Shown here: positions 24,103 through 36,275 of the stretch, piece after piece
Numbering within the stretch: the first letter of the stretch is position 1
Layout: each line of letters starts with the position of its first letter
Source of the DNA: Streptomyces sp. McG3
GTDB lineage: Bacteria > Actinomycetota > Actinomycetes > Streptomycetales > Streptomycetaceae
Direction of reading: 5' to 3'
Assembly: GCF_018619185.1 (NCBI RefSeq)
Contig: NZ_JAAXYC010000032.1
Location: 1 to 43,006, forward strand
DNA: 43,006 nt
Notes under the pieces: generated by a model
The model's input: only the letters and a program-made list of their open reading frames with translations
The model's database searches: none
Told to the model about the DNA's origin: nothing
Program-made: the position numbers and the translations under genes

Positions 24103-25725
24103 TCAGGGCCGGTCGGCCCCCGCCGCCACCGCTTTCGCCCAGCGGTAGTCCGCCTTGCCGCTGGGCGAACGCTGGATCCGGTCGGCGAGCACCAGCGCGC
24201 GGGGGATCTTGTAGCCGGCGAGCCGGGTCCGGCAGTGCGCCTGTAGCTCGTCCAAGGTCAACGCGCTTGCTTCCTTCCGCAGTTGGACCACGGCGGCGAC
24301 CCGGTTGCCCCAGCGTTCGTCGGGTACGCCCGCGACGAGCGCGTCGTACACGTCCGGATGGGACTTGAGCGCCTGCTCGACCTCCTCCGGATACACCTTC
24401 TCGCCCCCGGTGTTGATGCACTGGGAGCCCCGGCCGAGCACGGTGACGATGCCGTCCGCGTCCACGGTCGCCATGTCGCCCAGCAGCACCCACCGCTCCT
24501 CGCCCCTGCGGAAGAAGGTGGCGGCGGTCTTGGCCGGGTCGTTGTAGTAGCCGAGCGGGACATGCCCGCGCTGGGCGATGCGGCCCGGCTCGCCCGGGAC
24601 CACCGGCTCGTAGGTCACCGGATCGACCACGGCCGTACGGGCGTTGACCTGCACCCGGAACCCCTTCTCCGGTCCCGAGTCGGCGGTGGCCGTGCCGTTG
24701 AAACCGGACTCGGAGGAGCCGAAGTTGTTCAGCAGCATCACGGTCGGCACGAGCGCCTGGAACTCCGCCCGCACCGAGTCCGACATGATCGCCCCGGAGC
24801 TGGACACGGAGAACAGCGACGAGCAGTCCGTCCCGCGCAACGACCCCTTCAGGCAGTCGATCAGCGGGCGCAGCATCGCGTCGCCGACCAGCGAGACACT
24901 GGTGACCCTCTCCTTCTCGATCGTCCGCAGCACCTCGGCGGGCACGAACTTGCGGTGCACGACGACGCGTTGTCCGAAGTTGAAGCCGATGAAAGCGGTC
25001 AGCGTCGAGGTCCCGTGCATCAGTGGCGGGGTGGGGAAGAAGGTGATCCCGTCACCGCCCGCGGCGACCCGCTCCGCCAGCTCCTGCGGCGCCTTCACCG
25101 GCTCGCCGGTCGGGGCGCCGCCGCCCAGGCCGGAGAAGAACAGGTCCTCCTGACGCCACATCACGCCCTTCGGCATCCCGGTCGTGCCGCCGGTGTAGAT
25201 GATGAACTGGTCGTCGGCGGAGCGGGGTGCGAAGCCGCGCCCGGCCGCGCCCGACGCCTCCGCCTCGGCGAACGGCACGACCGGCACGGCCGGTGGCGCG
25301 GCGGGGTCGGGCCCCACCCGGATCAGGTGGCGCAGGCCCGGGGCCTGCGGGGCGGCCGCCGTGACCCGCTCGTCGAACTCGCCGTCGAAGACCAGCGCCG
25401 CCAGGTCAGCATCCCGGTAGAGGTAAACCAACTCCTCCTCGACATAACGGTAGTTGACGTTCACCGGAACGATCCGTGCCTTGAGGGCTCCCAGCACCGT
25501 CTGGAGGTATTCGACCCCGTTGTAGAGGTGCAGCCCCAGATGCTCGCCCGGCCTGACCCCCGCGTCGATCAGGTGGTGGGCGATCCGGTTGGCGGCGGCG
25601 TCCAGCTCCGCGTACGTGAGCCGCCGCTCCGCACCCGTACCGGGGTGGTCGACGTACAGGAGCGCCTCGCGGTCGGGCACCGCGTCGACGACCGATTCGA
25701 ACAGGTCGGCAAGGTTGTACTCCAC
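24103..25725 (-). CDS. Acyl-CoA synthetase, FadD19/steroid-side-chain type
   Basis: The 540-residue ligase starts at GTG 25725, five bases after AGGAGG (VEYNLADLFESVVDAVPDRE). It has the P-loop YTGGTTGMPKG (177-187) followed directly by VMWRQEDLFF, a combination I know from mycobacterial FadD17/FadD19-type ligases that activate steroid side-chain acids. Other motifs are NNFGSSESGF, LLGDMATVDADGIVTVLGRG, INTGGEKVYPEEVEQ and the C-terminal PSGKADYRWAK lysine. It is divergent from an enoyl-CoA hydratase gene across 166 bp holding the second TCTGAC palindrome, the same polarity as fadD19/echA19. Substrate assignment rests on this family and context evidence only. Confidence 0.9.
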   Translation of the reverse strand: MEYNLADLFESVVDAVPDREALLYVDHPGTGAERRLTYAELDAAANRIAHHLIDAGVRPGEHLGLHLYNGVEYLQTVLGALKARIVPVNVNYRYVEEELVYLYRDADLAALVFDGEFDERVTAAAPQAPGLRHLIRVGPDPAAPPAVPVVPFAEAEASGAAGRGFAPRSADDQFIIYTGGTTGMPKGVMWRQEDLFFSGLGGGAPTGEPVKAPQELAERVAAGGDGITFFPTPPLMHGTSTLTAFIGFNFGQRVVVHRKFVPAEVLRTIEKERVTSVSLVGDAMLRPLIDCLKGSLRGTDCSSLFSVSSSGAIMSDSVRAEFQALVPTVMLLNNFGSSESGFNGTATADSGPEKGFRVQVNARTAVVDPVTYEPVVPGEPGRIAQRGHVPLGYYNDPAKTAATFFRRGEERWVLLGDMATVDADGIVTVLGRGSQCINTGGEKVYPEEVEQALKSHPDVYDALVAGVPDERWGNRVAAVVQLRKEASALTLDELQAHCRTRLAGYKIPRALVLADRIQRSPSGKADYRWAKAVAAGADRP

Positions 25726-25811
25726 CGTTCCTCCTGACCCCGGGTGACTGGCGACTCGGCCGTCATTAGAGCGCCGGGCGGCACAACTGGGAAGGGGTGG
25801 CGTCGAAACAA

Positions 25812-25828
25812 TCTGACGAGCTGTCAGA
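25812..25828. promoter_or_regulatory. Palindromic operator candidate (TCTGAC-N5-GTCAGA), copy 2
   Basis: A perfect 6-bp-arm inverted repeat with a 5-bp spacer is placed between the divergent ligase and enoyl-CoA hydratase genes, 87 and 64 bases from their starts. Both flanks (AA before, AA after) are also shared with copy 1 at 9516. One bound dimer could control both directions. Confidence 0.68.
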
Positions 25829-25891
25829 AATCTATTGAACTGCGTCCCCTCCTCCTGCAACCTGTTCCAGTCTGGAGAACAGGAGTCGGTC

Positions 25892-26692
25892 ATGGGCGGT
25901 ACGGAACACCTCACCGTGCGGCGCGAAGGCGCCACGCTGGTGCTCACCTTGAACAGACCACAGGCCAGGAACGCGCTCTCGTTGCCGATGCTCGTCGGCC
26001 TGTACGACGGCTGGCTCGCGGCCGACGCGGACGACACGGTCCGCTCCGTCGTCCTGACCGGAGCGGGCGGCGCGTTCTGCGCCGGGATGGACCTCAAGGC
26101 GCTCGCGGGCGGCGGAATGGAGGGGGAGGAGTACCGGGACCGGATGACGGCCGACCCGGACCTCCACTGGAAGGCGATGCTGCGCCACCACCGCCCGCGC
26201 AAACCGGTGATCGCCGCCGTGGAGGGCCCCTGTGTCGCGGGCGGCACCGAGATCCTCCAGGGCACCGACATCCGCGTCGCCGGAGCGGGAGCCACCTTCG
26301 GGCTCTTCGAGGTCCGCCGCGGCCTCTTCCCGATCGGCGGCTCCACGGTCCGGCTGCCCCGTCAGATCCCCCGCACCCACGCCCTCGAAATGCTCCTCAC
26401 CGGCCGCGCGTACACCGCCGACGAGGCCGCCGCCATCGGGCTCATCGGCAGGGTCGTGCCCGACGGAACAGCCCTGGAGGAGGCCCTCGCCGTCGCCGAA
26501 CGGGTCAACGCCTGCGGGCCGCTCGCCGTCGAGGCCGTCAAGGCCTCGGTCTACGAGGGCGCGGAGCTGACCGAGACCGAGGCGCTGGCCGCCGAACTCA
26601 AGCGCGGCTGGCCCGTGTTCGCCACCGAGGACGCCAAGGAAGGCGCACGCGCGTTCGCCGAGAAGCGCCCGCCCGTCTACCGACGTGCCTGA
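25892..26692 (+). CDS. Enoyl-CoA hydratase/isomerase (crotonase), EchA19-like
   Basis: The 266-residue crotonase-fold protein starts at ATG 25892, six bases after AGGAG. Oxyanion-hole segments are GAGGAFCAGMDL (58-68) and GPCVAGGTE (112-120). Glu120 and Glu140 (FGLFEVRRGLFP) lie where the catalytic glutamates of hydratases fall, so it is probably active. It adds water to an enoyl-CoA. It is the first gene of a four-gene plus-strand operon with the OB-fold and thiolase-fold genes, which fits one beta-oxidation-like cycle of a side chain. Length and divergent arrangement match my recollection of mycobacterial EchA19. Confidence 0.92.
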   Translation: MGGTEHLTVRREGATLVLTLNRPQARNALSLPMLVGLYDGWLAADADDTVRSVVLTGAGGAFCAGMDLKALAGGGMEGEEYRDRMTADPDLHWKAMLRHHRPRKPVIAAVEGPCVAGGTEILQGTDIRVAGAGATFGLFEVRRGLFPIGGSTVRLPRQIPRTHALEMLLTGRAYTADEAAAIGLIGRVVPDGTALEEALAVAERVNACGPLAVEAVKASVYEGAELTETEALAAELKRGWPVFATEDAKEGARAFAEKRPPVYRRA

Positions 26693-26746
26693 GCGCACGG
26701 CACTCGGCTTCCCGCCCCAGGCCCTCTCACCAAGGAGGCAGTAGCC

Positions 26747-27694
26747 ATGTCCGACGTCCTCAGCGCCCCGCTGGTGGTCGAATTCCCCTTCACCCGCTCG
26801 CTCGGGCCCGTCCAGAGCGCCTTCCTCACCGGACTGCGCGAACGCACCGTCCTCGGTGTCCGCACGGAGGGCGGCACGGTGCTCGTGCCGCCCGTGGAGT
26901 ACGACCCCGTCACCGCGAACGAGATCGGCGACCTCGTCGAGGTCGCCCCCACCGGCACCGTCACCACCTGGGCCTGGAACCCGGACCCACGCCGTGACCA
27001 GCCCCTCGGCACGCCCTTCGCCTGGGTGCTCGTCCGCCTCGACGGGGCCGGCACCGCGCTCCTGCACGCACTCGACGCGCCGGGCCCGGACGCCGTGCGC
27101 ACCGGCATGCGCGTCCGCATCCGCTGGGCCGCGACGCGCACCGGAGCCATCACCGACATCGCCTGCTTCGAACCGTACGACGGCGAGCCCGGCAGCCCCG
27201 AACCCGCGCCGCACACAGGGGAGTTCACCGACCCCGTCACCGGCATCGTCACCCCGGCCCGCCTCGACTACGTCCACACACCGGGCCGCGCCCAGAGCGC
27301 CTACCTCACCGCCCTCGAAGGCCACCGCACCGTGGGCGAACGCTGCCCCGCCTGCCGCAAGGTCTACGTCCCGCCACGCGGAGCCTGCCCCACCTGTGGG
27401 GTCGCCACCGCCGAACAGGTCGAGGTGGGCCCGCGCGGCACGGTCACCACCTTCTGCATCGTCAACATCAAGGCCAAGAATCTCGACATCGAAGTCCCGT
27501 ACGTCTACGCCCACATCGCCCTCGACGGCGCCGACCTGGCCCTGCACGGGCGCATCGCCGGAATCCCGTACGACCAGGTGCGCATGGGGCTGCGCGTCGA
27601 ACCCGTCTGGGTGGAGGGCGCCCGCCACCCGGACCACTACCGGCCCACCGGGGAGCCCGACGCCGACTACGACACGTACAAGGAGCTGGTGTAG
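26747..27694 (+). CDS. Double OB-fold (DUF35) acyl-CoA-associated protein
   Basis: The 315-residue protein starts at ATG 26747, just after AAGGAGG. Two DUF35-type units follow one another. The first (residues about 15-145) has no cysteine pairs. The second (about 180-300) has a rubredoxin-like zinc ribbon Cys200-x2-Cys203 and Cys214-x2-Cys217, then an OB-fold (GPRGTVTTFCIVNIKA; PYVYAHIALDGADLAL). DUF35 proteins bind and position thiolase-fold partners or acyl-CoA; in sterol catabolism a DUF35 domain of ChsH2 activates the Ltp2 aldolase. The gene directly abuts the first thiolase-fold gene, so the products are probably complex partners. It resembles mycobacterial Rv3521 in size and position. 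Confidence 0.88.
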   Translation: MSDVLSAPLVVEFPFTRSLGPVQSAFLTGLRERTVLGVRTEGGTVLVPPVEYDPVTANEIGDLVEVAPTGTVTTWAWNPDPRRDQPLGTPFAWVLVRLDGAGTALLHALDAPGPDAVRTGMRVRIRWAATRTGAITDIACFEPYDGEPGSPEPAPHTGEFTDPVTGIVTPARLDYVHTPGRAQSAYLTALEGHRTVGERCPACRKVYVPPRGACPTCGVATAEQVEVGPRGTVTTFCIVNIKAKNLDIEVPYVYAHIALDGADLALHGRIAGIPYDQVRMGLRVEPVWVEGARHPDHYRPTGEPDADYDTYKELV

Positions 27695-28739
27695 ATGCGG
27701 GACGTGGCCATCGTCGCCTTCGCCCAGACCGCACACCGGCGGCGCACCGACGAACTCTCCGAGGTCGACCTGCTGATGCCCGTCCTCCACGAGGTGCTCG
27801 GCGCGACCGGCCTCAAGGCGAACGAGATCGGGTTCACCTGCTCCGGCTCCGCCGACTACCTCGCCGGGCGGGCCTTCTCCTTCACCATGGCGCTCGACGG
27901 CGTCGGCGCGCATCCGCCCATCTCCGAGTCCCACGTCGAGATGGACGGGGCCTGGGCCCTGTACGAGGCGTGGGTGAAGATCCAGACCGGCGAGGCGGAC
28001 ACCGCGCTCGTCTACTCCTACGGCAAGTCATCGCCCGGCCGGGTCCGCGACGTCCTCACCCGCCAGCTCGACCCCTACTACCTCGCCCCGCTCTGGCCCG
28101 ACTCGGTCGCGCTCGCCGCCCTCCAGGCGCAGGCCCTCATCGACGCGGGCGCCACCGACGAAGGAGCCCTCGCCGAGGTCGCCGCCCGCAACCGCACCGC
28201 AGCCGCCGGCAACCCGAACGCCCAGCTCACCGGCGACGTCCCCGCGGGCGACTACCTGGTGCACCCGCTGCGCACCGGCGACTGCCCGCCCATCGGCGAC
28301 GGGGCCGCCGCCGTGGTCCTCGCCGCCGGGGACACCGCCCGCGCCCTGTGCGCGCGGCCCGCCTGGATCCGGGGCATCGACCACCGCATCGAGGCGCACG
28401 GCCTCGGCGTCCGCGACCTGACCGACAGCCCCTCCGCGCGACTCGCCGCCCAGCACGCCGGAGCCTTCGAACGGCCCGTCGACACAGCCGAGTTGCACGC
28501 CCCTTTCACCTCGCAGGAGGTCGTCCTGCGCAAGGCCCTCGGGCTCGGCGACGACGTCCGCGTGAACCCCTCCGGCGGTGCGCTCGCCGCCAACCCCGTG
28601 ATGGCCGCCGGGCTGATCCGGCTCGGCGAGGCCGCCGCCCGCATCCACCGGGGCGAGTCCGACCGGGCGCTCGCGCACGCCACCTCCGGCCCCTGCCTGC
28701 AACAGAACCTGGTCGCCGTCCTGGAAGGGGAGAGCGCTC

Positions 28740-28747
<8 letters not shown>
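27695..28747 (+). CDS. Thiolase-fold lipid-transfer-type protein, Ltp4-like
   Basis: The 350-residue protein starts at ATG 27695, immediately after the upstream TAG, with AAGGAG nine bases before. The fold is that of SCP2-type thiolases, but the nucleophile cysteine site reads HVEMDGAWAL (80-89), and the usual GHP histidine site reads NPSGGALAANP with Asn300. A cysteine remains near the C-terminus (GPC334). It therefore cannot work as a normal thiolase. By analogy with Ltp2-type aldolases it may cleave a hydroxyacyl-CoA by retro-aldol chemistry, or be a structural subunit with its paralogue. It overlaps the next gene by eight bases. Confidence 0.9.
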
Positions 28748-29906
<1,159 letters not shown>

Positions 29907-29982
29907 GGGAGAGCGGTGGGCCCGGTCCCGCGCGGCCCGGGCCCGGCTCCGCAACGTGAGCCGGGACACGTAACATGGCAGC

Positions 29983-30483
29983 ATGTCCTTCCTCCGCCGC
30001 CGTAGCGCCGCAACACCCGCGGGCCCGGACTTCGACGTCCTGGCCATGGACCCCGGGGACTGGCCCGGCAACCTCGGCGCCGGTCTGCTCCCCGCCCCCG
30101 ACGGCAGCTGCCAGGGCGTCTTCCTCCGTTACGACCTGTACGGCGGCCGGGGCCCGGCGATGATCATCGGCAATCTCCCGGAAGGCTCGCCCGCCCGTGA
30201 GACCGAGGAGGGCCAGGTCCCCTTCGAGGTGGCCCAGCTGCTCCTCGCCCTGGAGAACGACGAGCCGATCGAGGTCGTCAGCTCCGAGGACGTCCCCGTC
30301 ATGCAGGGCGACAACCTGCTGATCGTCCGCCGCGTCAAGCTCTCCGAGAGCCGTATCGCCTGCGTCCAGTTCGACCGCAGCGACGGTGTCCTCGTGACCA
30401 TCGCCAGCTGGGACCGGCCGATCACCGACGATCTCTACACCCTGCTCAAGCCCCTGCCCGCAGAGTTGTTCCAGCAGGGCTGA
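29983..30483 (+). CDS. Conserved hypothetical protein (Streptomyces)
   Basis: The 166-residue protein has no signal peptide or membrane segment. It reads as a compact soluble domain (FDVLAMDPGDWPGNLGAGLL; VFLRYDLYGGRGPAMIIGNL; VPFEVAQLLLALENDEPIEV). I do not recognise a named family; the composition and codon use are those of a real, conserved gene. It is monocistronic, with 76 bp after the thiolase-fold gene and a strong terminator 14 bases downstream. Function unknown. Confidence 0.8.
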   Translation: MSFLRRRSAATPAGPDFDVLAMDPGDWPGNLGAGLLPAPDGSCQGVFLRYDLYGGRGPAMIIGNLPEGSPARETEEGQVPFEVAQLLLALENDEPIEVVSSEDVPVMQGDNLLIVRRVKLSESRIACVQFDRSDGVLVTIASWDRPITDDLYTLLKPLPAELFQQG

Positions 30484-30496
30484 AACGTCCCTGCGC

Positions 30497-30528
30497 AAGG
30501 CCGCCCGGATTGGTCCGGGCGGCCTTTT
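30497..30528 (+). terminator. Rho-independent terminator
   Basis: A perfect 13-bp stem (AAGGCCGCCCGGA / TCCGGGCGGCCTT) with a TTGG loop and a TTTT tail lies just after the stop of the hypothetical gene. It is the clearest intrinsic terminator in the window and closes the transcription units to its left. Confidence 0.95.
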
Positions 30529-30612
30529 CCGTTGTCCGGGCGGGTATCCGGCCCTACCCCGCGCCCGGGTGACCGGCGGTCCGAGCGGTAGGGCTAAGGT
30601 AGAAAGCGAAAC

Positions 30613-30656
30613 GACTGTTCAAGTTGTAGCGATCGTTCAAGTTGATGGATCGTTCA
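30613..30656. promoter_or_regulatory. Triplicated direct repeat before MFS-tetR operon
   Basis: Three copies of GAYYGTTCA (30613, 30631, 30648) are spaced 18 and 17 bp apart. The first two extend to GTTCAAGTTG. They lie 44-87 bases upstream of the MFS gene and probably form a multi-site operator for the TetR regulator encoded downstream. Confidence 0.6.
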
Positions 30657-30699
30657 CCGCGAAGGGTCGTCCCTACGCCTGCCTTCCGGAGGTCCGCGC

Positions 30700-31947
30700 A
30701 TGACCAACCCCTATGGCGTCCTGTTCCGGACGCCCGGATCGAGGGCCTTCACCGCCGCCGGGTTCGTCGCCCGCATGCCCCTGTCCATGGCGGGCATCGG
30801 CATCATCGCGATGGTGTCCCAGATGCGCGGTGACTACGGTCTCGCCGGAGCCGTCTCCGCCACCTTCACCCTGTCCATGGCCCTGTGCGGTCCGCGGATC
30901 TCCCGGGCGGTCGACCGCCGGGGCCAGAGCCGGGTGCTGCCGCCCGTCGCCGGACTGAGCGTGATCGCGCTCGGCGCGCTGCTGCTCTGCGCCCGGTACG
31001 ACGCACCCGCCTGGACCCTTTTCGGCTGCGCGGCGGTAGCCGGCGCGATGCCCAACATGGCGGCGATGGTGCGTGCCCGCTGGACCCACGCCCTCAAGGG
31101 CTCCGGCCGGCTGCACACCGCCTACTCGCTCGAATCGGTCGTCGACGAACTCACCTTCGTCGTGGGTCCCGCACTCTCGGTGGCCCTGTGCACCGCACTG
31201 TTCCCCGAGGCGGGGCCGCTGGTCGCCGGGGTACTGCTGATACTCGGCGTCCTCATGTTCGTCCCGCAGAAGCGCACCGAGCCGCCGGTGGTCCGGCCCG
31301 CCGACGGCCACCCGCGAAGCGGCTCGGCGATCCGCGGCGGAGCACTCCGCCTGCTGGCCCTCACACTCGCGGCCGGCGGCGCCATCGTCGGCACCGTCGA
31401 CGTCGTGAGCGTCTCGTTCGCCGAACAGCAGGGCTCACCCGCCGGCGCGGGAATCGTCCTCTCGGTCTACGCGGCCGGATCCGCCGTCGCCGGGCTGGTC
31501 TTCGGGACGCTCAAGCTCACCACGCCGTTGCCGCGGCTGCTCGTCATCGGCACCGCCGGGACGGCGCTCACGACCCTTCCCCTGCTGCTCGTCGGGGACA
31601 TCGTCTCGCTGTCCGCTGCCGTCTTCCTCCCGGGCCTCTTCTTCGCGCCTACCATGATCGTGGTGATGGGGCTGGTGGAGAGGACGGTGCCGCCCGCCGC
31701 ACTCACCGAGGGCATGACCTGGGCCATCACCGGACTCAGCGTGGGCGTCGCGTCCGGCGCCGCGGTGTCGGGAGCGATCGTCGACCGCTTCGGTCCCGGC
31801 GGCGGCTTCGCCGTCGCCGTCGCCGCGGGCGTGGCCGCCCTGCTGACGGCGGTGTGCGCCCGGCGTCCGCTGGAGCGCGGTCTCCGGGAGCGTACGGACC
31901 GCGAATCCGGGGAACCGGCCGAGGCTCCCGGAAGGCCCGCGCACTGA
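30700..31947 (+). CDS. MFS transporter
   Basis: The 415-residue protein has about twelve hydrophobic segments and the MFS motif between helices 2 and 3 (GPRISRAVDRRGQSRVL). The ATG at 30700 has GGAGG ten bases upstream. It resembles drug-type or small-molecule efflux carriers of the major facilitator superfamily in actinobacteria. It lies 59 bp upstream of a tetR-type gene on the same strand, and iterated repeats precede it, a usual arrangement for an efflux pump induced by its own substrate. Substrate unknown. Confidence 0.92.
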   Translation: MTNPYGVLFRTPGSRAFTAAGFVARMPLSMAGIGIIAMVSQMRGDYGLAGAVSATFTLSMALCGPRISRAVDRRGQSRVLPPVAGLSVIALGALLLCARYDAPAWTLFGCAAVAGAMPNMAAMVRARWTHALKGSGRLHTAYSLESVVDELTFVVGPALSVALCTALFPEAGPLVAGVLLILGVLMFVPQKRTEPPVVRPADGHPRSGSAIRGGALRLLALTLAAGGAIVGTVDVVSVSFAEQQGSPAGAGIVLSVYAAGSAVAGLVFGTLKLTTPLPRLLVIGTAGTALTTLPLLLVGDIVSLSAAVFLPGLFFAPTMIVVMGLVERTVPPAALTEGMTWAITGLSVGVASGAAVSGAIVDRFGPGGGFAVAVAAGVAALLTAVCARRPLERGLRERTDRESGEPAEAPGRPAH

Positions 31948-32006
31948 CCGGGGGCCCGTGCCCCCGCACACCCGCCGTCCCATCCGCCACGACGCCCGGA
32001 GGCACC

Positions 32007-32564
32007 GTGCACGCACCGCAGACCGACGGACGCCTGCTCAAAGGCGAGCGACGGAAGGAGGAACTGATCGAGGCCACGCTCCAGGTGGTCGCCCGGGAAG
32101 GAGTCGCGGGCGTCAGTCACCGGGCGGTCGCGCGCGAGGCGGGCCTGCCCGCCACCGCCGCGGCCTACCACTTCACGAGCATCGACGACCTGCTCACCGG
32201 CGCGCTCACCCGCTGCATGGAGCAGGACGCGGACCGCATGCTCCGGCTGGCCGAGGAGACCGACGGCGGCCCCGAGGGCATCACCGCGCTCGCGGAGCTC
32301 CTGGCACAGGTCGTCAAGGGCCCCGGACGGCTGCTCGCGGAGTACGAGCTGTACCTGCTCGCGGCCCGCCGCCCGGAGCTCCGCGGCCCCACCCGGCACT
32401 GGCTGGAGGCCATCGCCGCGTACGGCCGCCGCTACACCGACGACCCGGTCCGGGTACAGGTGCTCAAGGGCGTCATCGACGGCCTGCTGCTCCAGGGGCT
32501 GCTGACCGACACCCCTCCGACAGCGGCGGAGTTCGAGGCGGTGCTCCGGCACGTCCTGCTCTGA
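32007..32564 (+). CDS. TetR-family transcriptional regulator
   Basis: The 185-residue protein starts at GTG 32007 after GGAGG. The TetR DNA-binding domain occupies about residues 13-60 (LIEATLQVVAREGVAGVSHRAVAREAGLPATAAAYHFTSIDDLL). The remainder is a helical ligand-binding domain. It is probably cotranscribed with the MFS gene and represses that operon from the repeated sites at 30613-30656. It is not an obvious candidate for the distant TCTGAC palindromes, which have a different sequence. Confidence 0.93.
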   Translation: MHAPQTDGRLLKGERRKEELIEATLQVVAREGVAGVSHRAVAREAGLPATAAAYHFTSIDDLLTGALTRCMEQDADRMLRLAEETDGGPEGITALAELLAQVVKGPGRLLAEYELYLLAARRPELRGPTRHWLEAIAAYGRRYTDDPVRVQVLKGVIDGLLLQGLLTDTPPTAAEFEAVLRHVLL

Positions 32565-32642
32565 GCCCCCGCCCCGTACGTTTCCGCCACCGGTCGCGGC
32601 CCGCCGTCCGTTCCTCCGTACGGCGGGCCGCGTCCCGGAGAA

Positions 32643-34922
<2,280 letters not shown>

Positions 34923-35034
34923 CTACCCTTCGGCCATACGGAGCACGCACGACGGCGAATAGTCACATGATCGCAGCGTCTGTGCGTGCTCGGAAGGCGG
35001 TCGTTCGTCAGTCGGTCGTTCGGGAGCCGGTCGC

Positions 35035-35709
35035 TCAGTAGGCGGAGTCGACGTTGTCGATCGAGCCGTACCGGTCCGCGGCGTAGTTGGCGGCGGCGGT
35101 GATGTTGGCGACCGGGTCGGTGAGCTTCTTCGGGGTGCCCTTGACGTGGTAGGTGTCGAAGGTGGGCTGGATCACCTGGAGGAGGCCCTTGGAGGGAATG
35201 CCGTTCTGCGCGTTGATGTCCCAGTCGTTCACGGCGTTCGGGTTGCCGCTGGACTCGCGCATGATGTTGCGGTGCAGCCCCTCGTAGGAGCCGGGGATGT
35301 TCTTCTTCTCCATGATGTCGAGCGACTCGCGGATCCAGCCGTCGAGGTTGTTCGCGAACTTCTTGGGCGCGGGGGCCTTGCGCTCGGTGGAGCGGTTGGC
35401 GGCCTGCTTCTCGGAGCGCGCCTCTGCGGCGTCCTTCTCCGCGGTCGCCTTGCGGGCGGCAGCGGCCTTCTTCGCGGCGGCTTCCTTGGCGGCGGTCTCC
35501 TGAGCGGCCTTCTTGGCCGCCGCGTCCTTCGCCGTGGGGATGCCCGCGGCGGCGACCGGCTCCACGGAGATGGAGGACCGGGTCGCCGTGGTCTGCGCCT
35601 CGCTCGGGCCGCCGGTGGCGGCTATGGCGCTGACGGAACCGGCCGCGACGAGCACGGCGGTGGCGATCTTGTGCGAGCGGGTGATGCGCAGGGTGGAGAT
35701 GCGGGGCAT
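35035..35709 (-). CDS. Secreted transglycosylase SLT-domain protein
   Basis: The 224-residue protein starts at ATG 35709 after AGGAAG. Residues 1-38 form an export signal ending near SEAQ. Residues 60-117 are a low-complexity Ala/Lys/Glu helix (probable coiled coil or wall spacer). Residues 120-224 are a lytic-transglycosylase-like domain with the catalytic-type Glu152 (MRESSGNPNAVNDWD) and GIPSKGLLQVIQPTFDTYH. Such proteins cleave or bind peptidoglycan during growth or spore germination. A long untranslated leader precedes it. Confidence 0.9.
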   Translation of the reverse strand: MPRISTLRITRSHKIATAVLVAAGSVSAIAATGGPSEAQTTATRSSISVEPVAAAGIPTAKDAAAKKAAQETAAKEAAAKKAAAARKATAEKDAAEARSEKQAANRSTERKAPAPKKFANNLDGWIRESLDIMEKKNIPGSYEGLHRNIMRESSGNPNAVNDWDINAQNGIPSKGLLQVIQPTFDTYHVKGTPKKLTDPVANITAAANYAADRYGSIDNVDSAY

Positions 35710-36275
35710 GCGTGAGCTCTTCCTATGGGGGACGGGCTTCGCGGCCTTCGCGCCGCGTCGGCAGGAACCGGGATGTCCGGGCCGCGGCCGCCGGTGGGCG
35801 ATCGACGCTGGCTCGTACTCGGTGCTTGCCGGGATCCATGGTTAGCGGGCACCGACATAGGAAGCAATGACCGCCTTTACTACTCTTCATCGTGAGATGC
35901 CAATTTATGAGCCATATGGGCGGTTCGTTACGCCGGACGAGAGGTATCGCGCCTACTACCGGAGGTCGTAGGTGACGTGGGTCTCGTGGCGGGCCTCACC
36001 CGCGGGGGACCCCGGGGCGGCACAGGGTCAACGCCCGGTCACGGGGAGATACGGCCCGGAAGGGCTCTCGTCGCCGCACGGGCCTCGGGCGGCTTCGGCC
36101 CAGGAGCGTCGGCGTCAGCTCGGCCGGGCGGTGGCGGACAGGCCCCGGAACGCACGACAGCGCGCCGCGGGACCGGTGTGTCGGCACCGGTCCCGCAGCG
36201 CGCTTCTTCTTCACAGTGGTCTGATCACTGTGGTTCTCGGCAAGGCGGGCCGTATCCCCGCTTCGTCGTCCGGTC
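35710..36275. other. Long intergenic region with hairpins, upstream of SLT gene
   Basis: The 566 bp hold no convincing gene. The SLT-proximal part is a likely leader, with a 6-bp hairpin at 35740-35757 (CGCGGC/GCCGCG). A less GC-rich stretch at about 35870-35930 could contain the promoter for minus-strand transcription. The distal part holds two inverted repeats, at 36167-36196 and 36212-36232. Frames open across 35970-36535 look like GC-driven shadows. Confidence 0.5.
36167..36196. terminator. Hairpin downstream of APH-fold gene
   Basis: GCGGGACCGGTG / CACCGGTCCCGC forms a perfect 12-bp stem with a 6-base loop, extendable by a GCGC pair on each side after a one-base bulge. It lies 80 bases after the stop of the minus-strand aminoglycoside-phosphotransferase-fold gene and is its probable terminator. 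A second repeat (CACAGTG/CACTGTG, 36212-36232) lies between. Confidence 0.6.

Noticed and set aside
35710..35870. Possible cyclic-di-AMP (ydaO-type) riboswitch before the SLT gene, because such switches often precede actinobacterial wall hydrolases
   Set aside because: Only a short GCTAACC resemblance was found; the conserved GGGGAACC and GGGTGAATC segments are absent. A covariance-model search (Rfam RF00379) would settle it.
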